Numbered from the stretch's first letter, positions 16,817 to 25,261 are shown. The stretch: DNA of 64,000 nt from DASSFZ01 sp035292585 (GCA_035292585.1 DATDPU010000013.1:181529-245528), one strand, 5' to 3'. The notes: generated by a model from the letters alone, not told the origin. Numbers and translations are program-made.

Positions 16817-17203
16817 ATGCCTTGTCGTGGCTTGCGCGGCGCGACGACTGCCGCAGCCAATACGGCGGAAGCAATTCAATCTGCCACGCGCGAACTACTG
16901 GAATGCCTGGTCGAGGCCAACCGGCTCGACCCCGATGAGATCGCTTCCGTCATTTTCACGATGTCACCCGATCTGAATGCCGCGTATCCCGCGACCACCG
17001 CGCGTGAACTAGGCTGGTACGAGGTGGCGCTTTTGTGCGCGCAGGAGATCGACGTGCCCGAGGGTGTCAAGCGCTGTATCCGAGTCCTCATTCACTGGAA
17101 TACGGAGAAACCGCCCCATGAACTGGTTCACGTCTATCTCAACGGCGCCGTCGGGCTCCGCCCGGACCGCATCCGGGCCGCCCTCACGGACGAGCCAACC
17201 TGA
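16817..17203 (+). CDS. aroH: Chorismate mutase, AroH type
   Basis: The 128-residue protein matches the Bacillus-type trimeric chorismate mutase that converts chorismate to prephenate. Signature segments are CRGLRGATTAAANTAEAI (residues 3-20), IFTMSPDLNAAYPATTAREL (about 46-66), ALLCAQEIDVPEGVKRCIRVLIH (about 71-93, including the active-site Cys and Arg) and HVYLNGAVGLRPD. ATG has GGAG about 10 nt upstream. It is the first enzyme gene of the aromatic operon. Confidence 0.95.
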   Translation: MPCRGLRGATTAAANTAEAIQSATRELLECLVEANRLDPDEIASVIFTMSPDLNAAYPATTARELGWYEVALLCAQEIDVPEGVKRCIRVLIHWNTEKPPHELVHVYLNGAVGLRPDRIRAALTDEPT

Positions 17204-17243
17204 TCGGGCAGAGACTCAGCTTAGAGAAGGAGAGGAAAAAGTT

Positions 17244-18257
17244 ATGATTGTCGTCATGAAACATGGCGCGACCGAGAGCGATGTCGAGGCCGTCCTCGCT
17301 CGTATCCAGGCGCTGGGCTATCGCACGCACGTCTCGTCCGGCGAAGAACGAACGATCATCGGCGTGATCGGCGACGACCGGCCGATCGATCGCAGTCAGC
17401 TCGAAGCGATCGAGGGCGTCGAAAAGACGGTGCCGATTCTGCGCCCGTTCAAGCTGGCTTCGCGCGATTTTTCGCAGGCCGATACGATTGTCCGATTGAA
17501 CGGCACGCAGGTGGGCGGCAATCGGATCGTGCTGATAGCCGGGCCGTGCGCGGTGGAGAGCCGCCAGCAGATGCTCGAAGCGGCCTACGCCGTCAAGGAG
17601 GCCGGGGCGAGCGTGTTGCGCGGCGGCGCGTTCAAACCTCGGACATCACCCTATAGCTTTCAGGGGTTGGGCGAAAAAGGATTGGAAATTTTGGCCGAGG
17701 CGCGGGAGCTCACCGGGCTGCCCGTCGTCACCGAGGTCGTCGCCCCAGAAGATGTGCCGCTCGTCGTGCGCTACGCGGATGTGCTGCAGATCGGCGCGCG
17801 CAACATGCAGAACTACGCGCTGTTGCACGCCGCGGGTGAATCGGGCCACCCGGTCTTGCTCAAGCGCGGGTTGATGTCGACGATCGAAGAGCTGCTGATG
17901 TCGGCGGAATACATCTTATCGCACGGCAATCGGCGGCTGATGTTGTGCGAGCGCGGTATCCGCACCTTCGAGAAGTATACCCGCAACACGACCGACATCA
18001 ACGCCATCCCGGTGCTCAAACAGCTCAGCCATCTGCCCGTCATCCTCGACCCTTCGCACTCGACCGGCAAGTGGGAGTACGTCACGGCCGTCGCGCGGGC
18101 GGGCATCGCTGCCGGAGCGGATGGCCTGATCGTCGAGGTGCATCCGCACCCGGAAGCGGCGCTGTCTGACGGCGTGCAGAGCTTGCGGCCGGAGAAGTTC
18201 GCGCAGCTCGTGCTCGAGGTGCGGCGTATTGCGGAAGCGGTCGGAAACTATTGCTGA
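17244..18257 (+). CDS. aroF: 3-deoxy-7-phosphoheptulonate synthase (DAHP synthase, type I-beta)
   Basis: The 337-residue enzyme condenses PEP and erythrose 4-phosphate, the first committed step to chorismate. An N-terminal ferredoxin-like regulatory domain (MIVVMKHGATESDVEAVL to about residue 68) precedes the barrel, as in Thermotoga-type enzymes. Catalytic motifs are IAGPCAVESRQQM, GGAFKPRTSPYSFQG, QIGARNMQNYALL, LLKRG and LDPSHSTGKWE. Start chosen at the ATG behind AAGGAGAGG; the longer frame upstream overlaps aroH. The N-terminal domain suggests Tyr/Phe or chorismate-mutase-linked feedback. Confidence 0.96.
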   Translation: MIVVMKHGATESDVEAVLARIQALGYRTHVSSGEERTIIGVIGDDRPIDRSQLEAIEGVEKTVPILRPFKLASRDFSQADTIVRLNGTQVGGNRIVLIAGPCAVESRQQMLEAAYAVKEAGASVLRGGAFKPRTSPYSFQGLGEKGLEILAEARELTGLPVVTEVVAPEDVPLVVRYADVLQIGARNMQNYALLHAAGESGHPVLLKRGLMSTIEELLMSAEYILSHGNRRLMLCERGIRTFEKYTRNTTDINAIPVLKQLSHLPVILDPSHSTGKWEYVTAVARAGIAAGADGLIVEVHPHPEAALSDGVQSLRPEKFAQLVLEVRRIAEAVGNYC

Positions 18258-18334
18258 TTCTGAATTGCTGATTTGTGATTGCTGAGTGTTGATTGTCAAT
18301 CACCAATTTACCAATTCCCAATTCCCAATCACCA
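18258..18334. repeat. Heptamer array between aroF and tyrA
   Basis: GATTGCTGAGTGTTGATTG words are followed by inverted CAATCACCAATTTACCAATTCCCAATCACC. It runs up to the tyrA ATG and leaves no Shine-Dalgarno there. Confidence 0.78.
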
Positions 18335-19333
18335 ATGAACAGTCTCAGCACTTGCAAGGTAACCATCGTGGGTCTTGGCCTGATGGGCGGCTCGCTGGCG
18401 CTGGCGCTGCGGGGACAGTGCGCCGAGGTCATCGGCGTGGATGTTGATCCGGCCACGATCGAGTACGCTCAGCGACAGGCCATCATTGATCGCGCAGTCG
18501 GGGTTGATGCCCCGCTCGATTGTGATGTGCTCGTTCTCGCCATTCCCGTCCGCGCGATCCTCAACCAGCTCCGGCAGCTCTCCCGATCCGAAATCCCGCT
18601 CCGCTTGCCCCTGTCCGACCTTCCACTGGAAGGCCGGGGGGCCGCCAGGCGCGCTTCGGGGACTGTAGTCATCAATCAGAAATCTACCCTCATCATTGAT
18701 CTGGGTTCGACCAAGCGCGACATCCTCGCCGCGATGAATGACCTGCCAAAGCACTTCGATCCGATCGGCGGGCATCCCTTGTGCGGCAAAGAGTCATCGG
18801 GGATTGCGTCCGCCGCTGCCGACCTGTTTCGCGGCGCGACGTTTGTGCTCAGCCCACTGCCGCGTACCTCGCCGCGTGCGCTGGCGCTGGCGCAACAACT
18901 GGTCGCGGCAATCGGCGCGCACCCGCTGCTGCTGGACGCCGAGCAACACGATCGCTGGGTGGCGGTCACCAGTCACCTGGCCTACTTGCTGGCGTGCGTG
19001 TTGGTCAACACCGCCGAGCGCCTGAATGCGCGTGCAGTATGGCGCCTGGTGGCTTCGGGCTTCCGCGATACCTCGCGGCTGGCCGCCTCCGACGTGACGA
19101 TGATGGGCGACATCCTGCGCACCAATCGCCCCCGAATCCTGGACGCGCTCTCAGCCGGTCGCGCCGAACTCGATCGCCTGGCTGCGCTCATCGAGTCTCA
19201 GGATGAAGCGGCGTTGCGCGCGGCGCTCTCACACACACAGCAACGGCGCGCGCAACTGTTCACGACCCAGCCTGCTTCCAACGAACAACTGGAGTATGAA
19301 GATGCAGTTGTCGATCTCTGGCCCGGCGCGTAG
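18335..19333 (+). CDS. tyrA: Prephenate dehydrogenase with repeat-derived insertion
   Basis: The 332-residue protein oxidises prephenate to 4-hydroxyphenylpyruvate for tyrosine. The NAD motif is VTIVGLGLMGGSLALAL (residues 9-25), followed by DVLVLAIPVRAI and IIDLGSTKRDILAAM; HPLCGKESSGIASA and the helical dimerisation half follow. Between residues about 83 and 119 there are some 35 extra residues (including LPLEGRGAARRASG and VVINQKSTL), where relatives have only a short loop; the DNA there holds a palindrome and an ATCAATCAGAAATC heptamer unit. Start MNSLSTCKV by homology. The end overlaps aroA by 32 nt. Confidence 0.92.
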   Translation: MNSLSTCKVTIVGLGLMGGSLALALRGQCAEVIGVDVDPATIEYAQRQAIIDRAVGVDAPLDCDVLVLAIPVRAILNQLRQLSRSEIPLRLPLSDLPLEGRGAARRASGTVVINQKSTLIIDLGSTKRDILAAMNDLPKHFDPIGGHPLCGKESSGIASAAADLFRGATFVLSPLPRTSPRALALAQQLVAAIGAHPLLLDAEQHDRWVAVTSHLAYLLACVLVNTAERLNARAVWRLVASGFRDTSRLAASDVTMMGDILRTNRPRILDALSAGRAELDRLAALIESQDEAALRAALSHTQQRRAQLFTTQPASNEQLEYEDAVVDLWPGA

Positions 19334-20627
19334 CTGGCAGGGTGCGGTCGCCGTTCCCGGCGATAAGTCGATCTCGCATCGCGCGCTGATCTTCGGCGCG
19401 TTGGCCGAGGGGACGAGCCACGTCCACAATTTTTTGCACGCCGGCGTCACCGAGGCGATGATCGATTGTGTGCGCGCGCTCGGCGTCGCGGTTGAAGTCT
19501 CCCCGAACGGCGACCTGACGATCAAGGGCGGTCATTGGCGACCACCGGCCGCGCCGCTCGATTGTCGAGGCTCGGGCGCGACGATGCGCCTGCTGCTGGG
19601 CGCGCTGGCGGGTCGGCTCAACGGTTCGGACCTGGCAGCTACACTCACGGGGTCGCCCGGCCTGCTGCGCCGCCCGATGGGGCGAGTGGCCGATCCTTTG
19701 CGCCAGATGGGCGCGCAGATCGAAGGTAGCGCTGGCGCGAATCAGCCGCCGCTGCGGGTTCGAAGCACGAAGTTGCATGGGATTGACTACACGCTGCCCG
19801 TCGCTTCGGCGCAAGTGAAGACCGCGCTGCTGATCGCCGCGCTCAGCGCCGAAGGCCCAACCACACTGCACGAACCCGGCCCTTCGCGCGATCATACCGA
19901 GCGGATGTTGAGCGCGCTGGGTATGGAATTGGCGACTTGGTCTACGTCCGTCACGCTCACGCCGGCAGCGTCCCCATTGCCGGCGTTCAGCCTGGACGTG
20001 CCCGGCGATTTTTCATCGGCGGCCTTTCCGCTGATCGCCGCGCTGATCGTGCCCGGTTCCCAAGTCATGTTGCATTCCGTTGGTATCAACCCTACGCGAA
20101 CGGGTCTGTTGGATGCGCTGGCCGAGATGGGCGCGGCTGTCGCGGTGACCGGCGAACGCGATTCGGGCGGCGAGCCGGTCGGCGATCTCGGCGCGCGTTC
20201 GCGTGGCCTGCGCGGGTGCAACATCCACGGCGATCGCGTTGTGCGCATGATCGACGAGTTCCCCATCTTCGCCGTCGCCGCCACGCAAGCCGAAGGCGAG
20301 ACGGTGGTGCGCGATGCGGCCGAGCTGCGCCTGAAGGAATCCGATCGAATCGCGTCGCTCGTCGGCGAGTTGCAAAAAATGGGCGCGCGGATCGAGGCGC
20401 GGCCCGACGGCTTCCGTATCGAAGGCCCGACCCGCTTGCGCGGCGCGCACGTTGACAGTTACGGCGATCATCGTCTGGCGATGGCGCTCGCCGTGGCCGG
20501 ACTGGTCGCCGAGGGCGAGACAATGGTTTCGGGAGCAGAATGCATCGGTGAATCGTTCCCAAATTTCGTCGAACTGATGCAAGCGCTGGAAACAAATTTG
20601 GATTTCGGATTGCTGATTGCTGATTGA
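19302..20627 (+). CDS. aroA: 3-phosphoshikimate 1-carboxyvinyltransferase (EPSP synthase)
   Basis: The 441-residue enzyme transfers enolpyruvyl from PEP to shikimate 3-phosphate. Motifs are VAVPGDKSISHRALIFGALAEG (residues 13-34), LDCRGSGATMRLLLGAL, and the C-terminal RLKESDRIASLVGELQKMGA and YGDHRLAMALAVAG. The ATG at 19302 has GGAG 7 nt upstream, within tyrA, implying translational coupling. The C-terminal DFGLLIAD is encoded by heptamer repeat, so the natural end has been extended. Confidence 0.96.
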   Translation: MQLSISGPARSWQGAVAVPGDKSISHRALIFGALAEGTSHVHNFLHAGVTEAMIDCVRALGVAVEVSPNGDLTIKGGHWRPPAAPLDCRGSGATMRLLLGALAGRLNGSDLAATLTGSPGLLRRPMGRVADPLRQMGAQIEGSAGANQPPLRVRSTKLHGIDYTLPVASAQVKTALLIAALSAEGPTTLHEPGPSRDHTERMLSALGMELATWSTSVTLTPAASPLPAFSLDVPGDFSSAAFPLIAALIVPGSQVMLHSVGINPTRTGLLDALAEMGAAVAVTGERDSGGEPVGDLGARSRGLRGCNIHGDRVVRMIDEFPIFAVAATQAEGETVVRDAAELRLKESDRIASLVGELQKMGARIEARPDGFRIEGPTRLRGAHVDSYGDHRLAMALAVAGLVAEGETMVSGAECIGESFPNFVELMQALETNLDFGLLIAD

Positions 20628-20670
20628 ATGCGACAATCAGCAATTAGAAATCAACAATCAGAAATTAGAG
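20592..20670. repeat. Heptamer array at the aroA/aroE junction
   Basis: GGATTTCGGATTGCTGATTGCTGATTG within the aroA 3' end is inverted by CAATCAGCAATTAGAAATCAACAATCAG before aroE. The arms would form a hairpin spanning the aroA stop codon. Confidence 0.8.
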
Positions 20671-20676
20671 GTTTGG

Positions 20677-21510
20677 ATGAGCACGTTCGTCACCCTGATC
20701 GGTTATCCGGTCTCGCATTCTCTCTCGCCGGCGATGCACAACGCCGCGTTCGATTCGATCGGGCTGGATTGGCGTTACAAGGCTGTGCCGGTCGAACCGG
20801 GCCGGCTGGTCGATGCGGTGAATCGCGTCCGCCAACCCGATTGCGCCGGCGCAAACGTCACCGTGCCGCACAAGCAAGCCGTCGTCCCGCTGCTCGACGG
20901 TCTCACGCCGGTTGCCGAAGCCATCGGCGCGGTCAACACGGTGTTCAAACGCGACGGCAAACTGATCGGCCACAACACCGATGCCGCCGGGCTGCTGGCC
21001 GATCTCTACGCGCACGACGTCGCGTTGGCGCATCGGACGGTGTTGATCATTGGCGCGGGCGGCGCGGCGCGGGCGGTGGTCGCCGCCTGCGCGGGCGTCG
21101 GAGCCAGGCTGCGTGTGGCCGCTCGGCGGCGCGAGCAGGCAGAGTCGCTGCGCAACCTGGCGGACGTCGAGGTATTCGATCTGACGCCGCTGGGTGTGAT
21201 GCAGGCCAGCGACGGTTGCGCTTTGATCGTCAACGCGACGCCGATCGGGATGACGCCGAATATCAATCGCTCACCCTGGCTGGCCGGGACGCTGTTCCCG
21301 CTCGATGCCTTTGCCTACGATCTGGTTTATAACCCGCCCGACACGCTGTTCACCCAACAGGCGCGGGCCGCCGGGCTACGCGCCGCGACCGGGCTGGGCA
21401 TGCTCGTCGAGCAGGGGGCGCTGGCGTTTGAGTTGTGGACGGGCCAAAGCGCGCCACGCGATCGGATGCGCCAGGCGGCGGAGATGGAATTGATGGTGGT
21501 GAATTTCTGA
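20677..21510 (+). CDS. aroE: Shikimate dehydrogenase
   Basis: The 277-residue NADP enzyme reduces 3-dehydroshikimate. Substrate motifs are LIGYPVSHSLSPAMHNAAF (residues 7-25), NVTVPHKQAV with the catalytic Lys, and AIGAVNTV; the dinucleotide site is VLIIGAGGAARAVV, followed by VNATPIGM. ATG is chosen because homology starts there and a GAGG box precedes it; upstream in-frame codons are repeat. It lies between aroA and aroC. Confidence 0.95.
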   Translation: MSTFVTLIGYPVSHSLSPAMHNAAFDSIGLDWRYKAVPVEPGRLVDAVNRVRQPDCAGANVTVPHKQAVVPLLDGLTPVAEAIGAVNTVFKRDGKLIGHNTDAAGLLADLYAHDVALAHRTVLIIGAGGAARAVVAACAGVGARLRVAARRREQAESLRNLADVEVFDLTPLGVMQASDGCALIVNATPIGMTPNINRSPWLAGTLFPLDAFAYDLVYNPPDTLFTQQARAAGLRAATGLGMLVEQGALAFELWTGQSAPRDRMRQAAEMELMVVNF

Positions 21511-21511
21511 T

Positions 21512-21603
21512 GGCTGATTGCTGAACTTTTAGTTGAAGACACGGGTTACTGTTCACTATTCACTGATCAGTAAACAGTCAGCAATAAACAGTGAACAGTC
21601 GTT
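21512..21603. repeat. Heptamer array between aroE and aroC (TCACTGT/CAGTAAA words)
   Basis: TTACTGTTCACTATTCACTGATCAG followed by CAGTAAACAGTCAGCAATAAACAGTGAACAG is a tandem 7-nt array and its inverse. Confidence 0.78.
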
Positions 21604-21612
21604 GGAGGATGA

Positions 21613-22779
21613 ATGCTTCGTTTTCTCACTGCGGGTGAATCGCACGGGCCGGGCGTGGTAGCTATTCTGGAAGGGATGCCCGCCGGGTTGCCGCTACAGC
21701 CCGAAGATATCAACGGCGAGTTGCTGCGGCGACAGACCGGCTACGGTTCCGGGCCGCGCATGAAGATCGAGAAGGATGAGGCGGAGATCGTCGGGGGTGT
21801 GATGGCGGGCGTCACGATCGGCGCGCCGATCGCGCTGTTGATCCGCAACCTCGATCACGTCAAGTGGAAAGGTAAGCCAATCGATCCGATGCCGGTGCCC
21901 CGGCCCGGCCACGCCGATCTGACCGCGGCGATCAAGTACGGTTACACCGACCTGCGTTACTCGCTCGAACGCGCCTCGGCGCGCGAGACGGCGGCGCGTG
22001 TCGCGGTCGGCGCAGTTTGCCGGCGCTTGCTGAGCGAGTTCGGCATTCGCATCGGCAGTTACGTGACGGCGATTGGCGAGGCGCAGGCCGACTTGGTCGA
22101 TATGTCGCTTGAGGAACGGCTCGATCGCGCCGAAGCGTCGCCCGTGCGCTGTCCCTCGCCCGAAGCGACCGAGGCGATGGAGGCCGAGATTCGCGCGGTC
22201 ATGCAGGCCAAGGACACGCTTGGCGGTGTGTTCGCCGTCGTCGCGCTCGGCCTGCCGCCCGGCCTGGGCAGCCACGTCCATTGGGATCGGCGGTTGGGGT
22301 CGCGCTTGTCGGCGGCGCTGATGGGTATTCACGCGATCAAAGGCGTCGAGATCGGCGAAGCGTTTGCGAATGCCCGACGGCGCGGCACACAGGCGCATGA
22401 TGAGATTTTCGCCGAGAGTGATCGGCTGGTGCGCCAGACCAATCGCAGCGGCGGGCTGGAGGGCGGCATCACGACCGGCGAGCCGCTGATCGTACACGCG
22501 GCGATGAAACCGATCTCGACGACGCTGAACCCGCTGCGCTCGGTCGATCTGGCGAGCGGCGAGGCGACGACCACCCGTTACGAGCGTTCCGATTTCTGCG
22601 CCGTGCCGCGCGCGGCCGTGGTGGGCGAAGCGATGCTTGCGATCGCGCTGGCCGATGCGCTGCTGGAGAAACTCGGCGGCGATGCGCTGGCCGAGCTGCG
22701 CCCGCGTTTTGACGCATTGCGCCAGGCGCGGTTGGCGGACTTGCCGATGGCGAATGAGCCGATTGTGTTTTGGGAGTGA
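21613..22779 (+). CDS. aroC: Chorismate synthase
   Basis: The 388-residue flavin-dependent enzyme makes chorismate from EPSP. Family signatures are FLTAGESHGPGVVAILEGMPAG (residues 4-25), RRQTGYGSGPRMKIEKD, RPGHADLTAAIKYGYTDLRYSLERASARET, and the C-terminal NRSGGLEGGITTGEPL and MKPISTTLNPL. TTGGAGGATGA lies before the ATG. It is in series with aroE and the aroKB fusion. Confidence 0.97.
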   Translation: MLRFLTAGESHGPGVVAILEGMPAGLPLQPEDINGELLRRQTGYGSGPRMKIEKDEAEIVGGVMAGVTIGAPIALLIRNLDHVKWKGKPIDPMPVPRPGHADLTAAIKYGYTDLRYSLERASARETAARVAVGAVCRRLLSEFGIRIGSYVTAIGEAQADLVDMSLEERLDRAEASPVRCPSPEATEAMEAEIRAVMQAKDTLGGVFAVVALGLPPGLGSHVHWDRRLGSRLSAALMGIHAIKGVEIGEAFANARRRGTQAHDEIFAESDRLVRQTNRSGGLEGGITTGEPLIVHAAMKPISTTLNPLRSVDLASGEATTTRYERSDFCAVPRAAVVGEAMLAIALADALLEKLGGDALAELRPRFDALRQARLADLPMANEPIVFWE

Positions 22780-22783
22780 GTGT

Positions 22784-22846
22784 AGACTGGGGATTGGAAA
22801 TTGGGAATTGAGGATTACCACCAATTCCCAATCACCAATCTCCAGT
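22784..22846. repeat. Heptamer array between aroC and aroKB
   Basis: GGGGATTGGAAATTGGGAATTGAGGATT is inverted by CCAATTCCCAATCACCAATCTCC, with 7-nt spacing of the common words. Confidence 0.75.
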
Positions 22847-22874
22847 GAGACTTGGCAAGGAGCTCAATACTGTA

Positions 22875-24464
22875 ATGAACCTCATTCTGTACGGCCCACC
22901 CGGCTCCGGCAAGACGACGGTCGGGCGCGCGCTGGCGCAACGCCTGGGCTGGAAATTCGTGGATACCGATGAATTGATCGCGGCGCGGGCGGGGCGGCCG
23001 GTGCAGGAGATTTTTGCGTCGCAGGGCGAAAGTGCCTTCCGCCAGTTGGAAGCGACGGTATGCCGATCGGTTGCGCAAGAGAGCGAATGGGTGATCGCCT
23101 GCGGCGGCGGCGCACTGCTGGATCATGCGAATCGAGCGGCGCTGGAAGCGTCGGGGCGAGTGGTGTGCCTCGACTGCGCGCCCGGCGAAATCTTGCGCCG
23201 GCTCAACGGTCATCACGATCGGCCGCTCCTCGCCGGCGGCGACCCTGAGTCTCAACTGGCGGGACTGCTGGAGGCGCGCCGTCCGATCTACGAGTCGTTC
23301 GCCTGGCGAGTAGACACCACGGACAAAACGGTGGCCGAAGTGGTCGATGCGATTCTGGCAAATTTAGAGAAACTGCATCAAAGGCGGTTTCGGATTGAAC
23401 GACCAGCCGCTTATGAAATCCGTGTTGGGTATGGGCTGTTTGATACGCTAAGCGATATCTGCCGAGAGCATGATCTGGCTTCTCCTTCCGTGATTGTCAC
23501 CGATTCCAATGTCGGGCCGTTGTACGCCGCGCGCATCGCCGCGCAGACCGGCGCGCAGGTGATCACTGTCCCGGCCGGCGAGTCGCACAAGACACTTCAG
23601 ACGGTGGCCGGTCTGTACGAAGCATTTCTGAAAGCCGGGCTAGAGCGGGGCGGGACGGTGGCGGCATTAGGCGGCGGCGTGATCGGGGATATGGCCGGCT
23701 TTGCCGCGGCGACTTACTTACGCGGCCTGACCTGGATCAATTTGCCCACCTCGCTCCTGGCGATGGTCGATGCAAGTATCGGCGGCAAGGTTGGCGTGGA
23801 TTTGCCGCAAGGCAAGAATCTGGTCGGCGCCTTTCACATGCCGGCGCTGGTCCTTTCTGATCTTGATGCGCTGGATACGTTGCCTGCTCACGAACTGCGC
23901 GCCGGGATGGCGGAAGCGATCAAAGCGGGCATCATCGCCGATGCGGAGCTGTTTGCGCAATTTGAGAAACCGGGTTTTTTGGAAAAACCCGGTTTCTTGG
24001 CAGAGAAACCTGGTTTCTTGGAAGGGATCGTCTCGCGCGCCATTGCGGTGAAGGTGGATATTGTGCAGGCCGATCCGTACGAGCGCAGCGGCGTCCGCGC
24101 CAAGCTGAACCTGGGCCACACGATTGGGCACGCCATCGAAGCGGCCTCGGGTTTCCGATACCTGCACGGCGAGGCGATCGCTATCGGGCTGATCGGCGAA
24201 GCCCGCTTAGCCGAACGGATCGGGTTGGCCGAGCCGGGGCTGGCGGATCGAATCGAACAGGTAGTGCGGCAGATCGGACTGCCGACACGTTATCGCGAGC
24301 TCGATCCCAAGCACATTCGCGCCGTCATGGATACGGATAAGAAGAAGCAGAACCGCCGCCTCAAGTTCGCGCTGCCGAAGCGTATCGGCGAAGTTGTAAC
24401 CGGAATCGAAATCGACGAGCCACTACTACTCAAAGTCTTGGTCGAGATCAAAGATGCTGCCTGA
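22875..24464 (+). CDS. aroKB: Shikimate kinase / 3-dehydroquinate synthase fusion
   Basis: The 529-residue fusion joins two steps of the shikimate pathway. Residues 1-170 are shikimate kinase: Walker A GPPGSGKTTVGRALAQRL at 6-23, DTDELI, GESAFRQLE and CGGGALL. Residues about 180-529 are NAD-dependent 3-dehydroquinate synthase: GGGVIGDMAGFAAATYLRG, LPTSLLAMVDASIGGKVG, KAGIIADAELF, NLGHTIGHAIEAA and HGEAIAIG. At residues about 363-383 the protein has three repeats of the type KPGFLE, encoded by interspersed AAACC.GGTTTCT palindromes, in the surface helix-loop before the last metal motif. ATG has AAGGAG upstream. The stop overlaps aroQ by 11 nt. Confidence 0.95.
   Translation: MNLILYGPPGSGKTTVGRALAQRLGWKFVDTDELIAARAGRPVQEIFASQGESAFRQLEATVCRSVAQESEWVIACGGGALLDHANRAALEASGRVVCLDCAPGEILRRLNGHHDRPLLAGGDPESQLAGLLEARRPIYESFAWRVDTTDKTVAEVVDAILANLEKLHQRRFRIERPAAYEIRVGYGLFDTLSDICREHDLASPSVIVTDSNVGPLYAARIAAQTGAQVITVPAGESHKTLQTVAGLYEAFLKAGLERGGTVAALGGGVIGDMAGFAAATYLRGLTWINLPTSLLAMVDASIGGKVGVDLPQGKNLVGAFHMPALVLSDLDALDTLPAHELRAGMAEAIKAGIIADAELFAQFEKPGFLEKPGFLAEKPGFLEGIVSRAIAVKVDIVQADPYERSGVRAKLNLGHTIGHAIEAASGFRYLHGEAIAIGLIGEARLAERIGLAEPGLADRIEQVVRQIGLPTRYRELDPKHIRAVMDTDKKKQNRRLKFALPKRIGEVVTGIEIDEPLLLKVLVEIKDAA
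23962..24022. repeat. Triple AAACCGGGTTTCT palindrome inserted in aroB
   Basis: Three head-to-tail and inverted copies of GAAACC[GT]GGTTTCTTGG lie in frame. The same unit forms the hairpin at 30309-30341 between pheA and trpA. Confidence 0.85.
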
Positions 24465-24918
24465 GCAAAATCAAAAATCAGCGATCAGCAATCCGCAATC
24501 GATTCTCGTGCTGCACGGCCCCAACCTCAACCTGCTCGGCCTGCGCGAACCCGAAGTGTATGGCCGCGTGACGCTGGCAGAAATTGATGCGCGCTTGAAG
24601 GCCGAGGCCGAACGGCTGGGCGTGGAGGTGCGGGCATTTCAATCGAATCACGAAGGCGCGCTGATCGACGCGCTGCACGAGGCGCGCAGCTGGGCGAGCG
24701 GCGTGATCATCAACCCCGGCGGTCTCACGCATACCTCGGTGGCGTTGCGCGATGCGATCGCCGCCGTCGCGCTCCCGACGGTCGAGGTGCACCTGTCGAA
24801 CATTCACGCGCGCGAGGAGTTTCGCCGCCGCTCCCTCACCGCCGAGGTGTGCCTCGGGGTGGTGAGCGGCTTCGGCTGGCGATCTTACCTGCTGGGCCTG
24901 CATGCGCTGGCGCCGTGA
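24454..24918 (+). CDS. aroQ: 3-dehydroquinate dehydratase, type II
   Basis: The 154-residue dodecameric-type enzyme dehydrates 3-dehydroquinate. Motifs are ILVLHGPNLNLLGLREPEVYG (starting at residue 17) with catalytic Tyr in the lid, SNHEGALIDALHEA, INPGGLTHTSVALRDA and VEVHLSNIHAREEFRR with the catalytic His. The first 15 residues (LPEQNQKSAISNPQS) are translated heptamer repeat; no closer start codon exists, so the repeat has become an N-terminal extension. The ATG lies in the last codons of aroKB (11-nt overlap), implying translational coupling. Confidence 0.94.
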   Translation: MLPEQNQKSAISNPQSILVLHGPNLNLLGLREPEVYGRVTLAEIDARLKAEAERLGVEVRAFQSNHEGALIDALHEARSWASGVIINPGGLTHTSVALRDAIAAVALPTVEVHLSNIHAREEFRRRSLTAEVCLGVVSGFGWRSYLLGLHALAP

Positions 24919-25127
24919 CTGTTGGTGTTCGAACGGTAGTTGGACTGCCGTTCGAGCTGGGACCGAAGGCTACCGCCGAGGCGCAGAGAGCGCGGAGAAT
25001 CCTTTCGCCCGTGTGTATTGAACATGCGCGCCGTTGCGCGCCCACTAAAATAGGCTGTGCAGCCTGCACAACCCGGCTGGCGGGGTTTTCTCGCAGTTTG
25101 CCCGTAGATTCCGGCCATGGCTTTACG
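24919..25127. other. Intergenic region between aroQ and the cimA leader
   Basis: It contains CGAACGG/CCGTTCG palindromic bases near 24930-24957, then ACCGCCGAGGCGCAGAGAGC and GCGGAG (24973-24997), a member of the ACCGC-GAG 7-nt repeat family. No reading frame with family features was seen. Confidence 0.6.
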
Positions 25128-25133
25128 TATGAT
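25128..25133 (+). promoter_or_regulatory. Candidate -10 box (TATGAT) of the cimA leader transcript
   Basis: TATGAT lies 11 nt before the leader ATG, the same close spacing as at the ilv (9 nt) and aromatic (12 nt) leaders. No convincing -35 hexamer was found at 16-18 nt, so this is tentative. Confidence 0.45.
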
Positions 25134-25144
25134 TCACTCCCAGT

Positions 25145-25261
25145 ATGACCATACAGACGGCCGATCCGTTCGCGTTTGCGATCTCCATTATTGCGATTAC
25201 GATCGTGCTCCTCGGCGAGGGGCGGCGCGCGGTAAGGCTGGCTACGGTCACCATACGCTGA
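25145..25261 (+). CDS. Isoleucine-rich leader peptide upstream of cimA (38 aa)
   Basis: The peptide starts MTIQTADPFAFAISIIAITI and continues VLLGEG: residues 13-23 contain five Ile plus Val and Leu. The next gene, cimA, starts the citramalate route to isoleucine. In leader codons 25-28, GGGGCGGC (25219-25226) is identical to the 3' arm of the following terminator and perfectly complementary to its 5' arm GCCGCCCC (25289-25296), an 8-bp antiterminator. Attenuation by isoleucine supply is inferred. There is no Shine-Dalgarno. Confidence 0.72.
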   Translation: MTIQTADPFAFAISIIAITIVLLGEGRRAVRLATVTIR

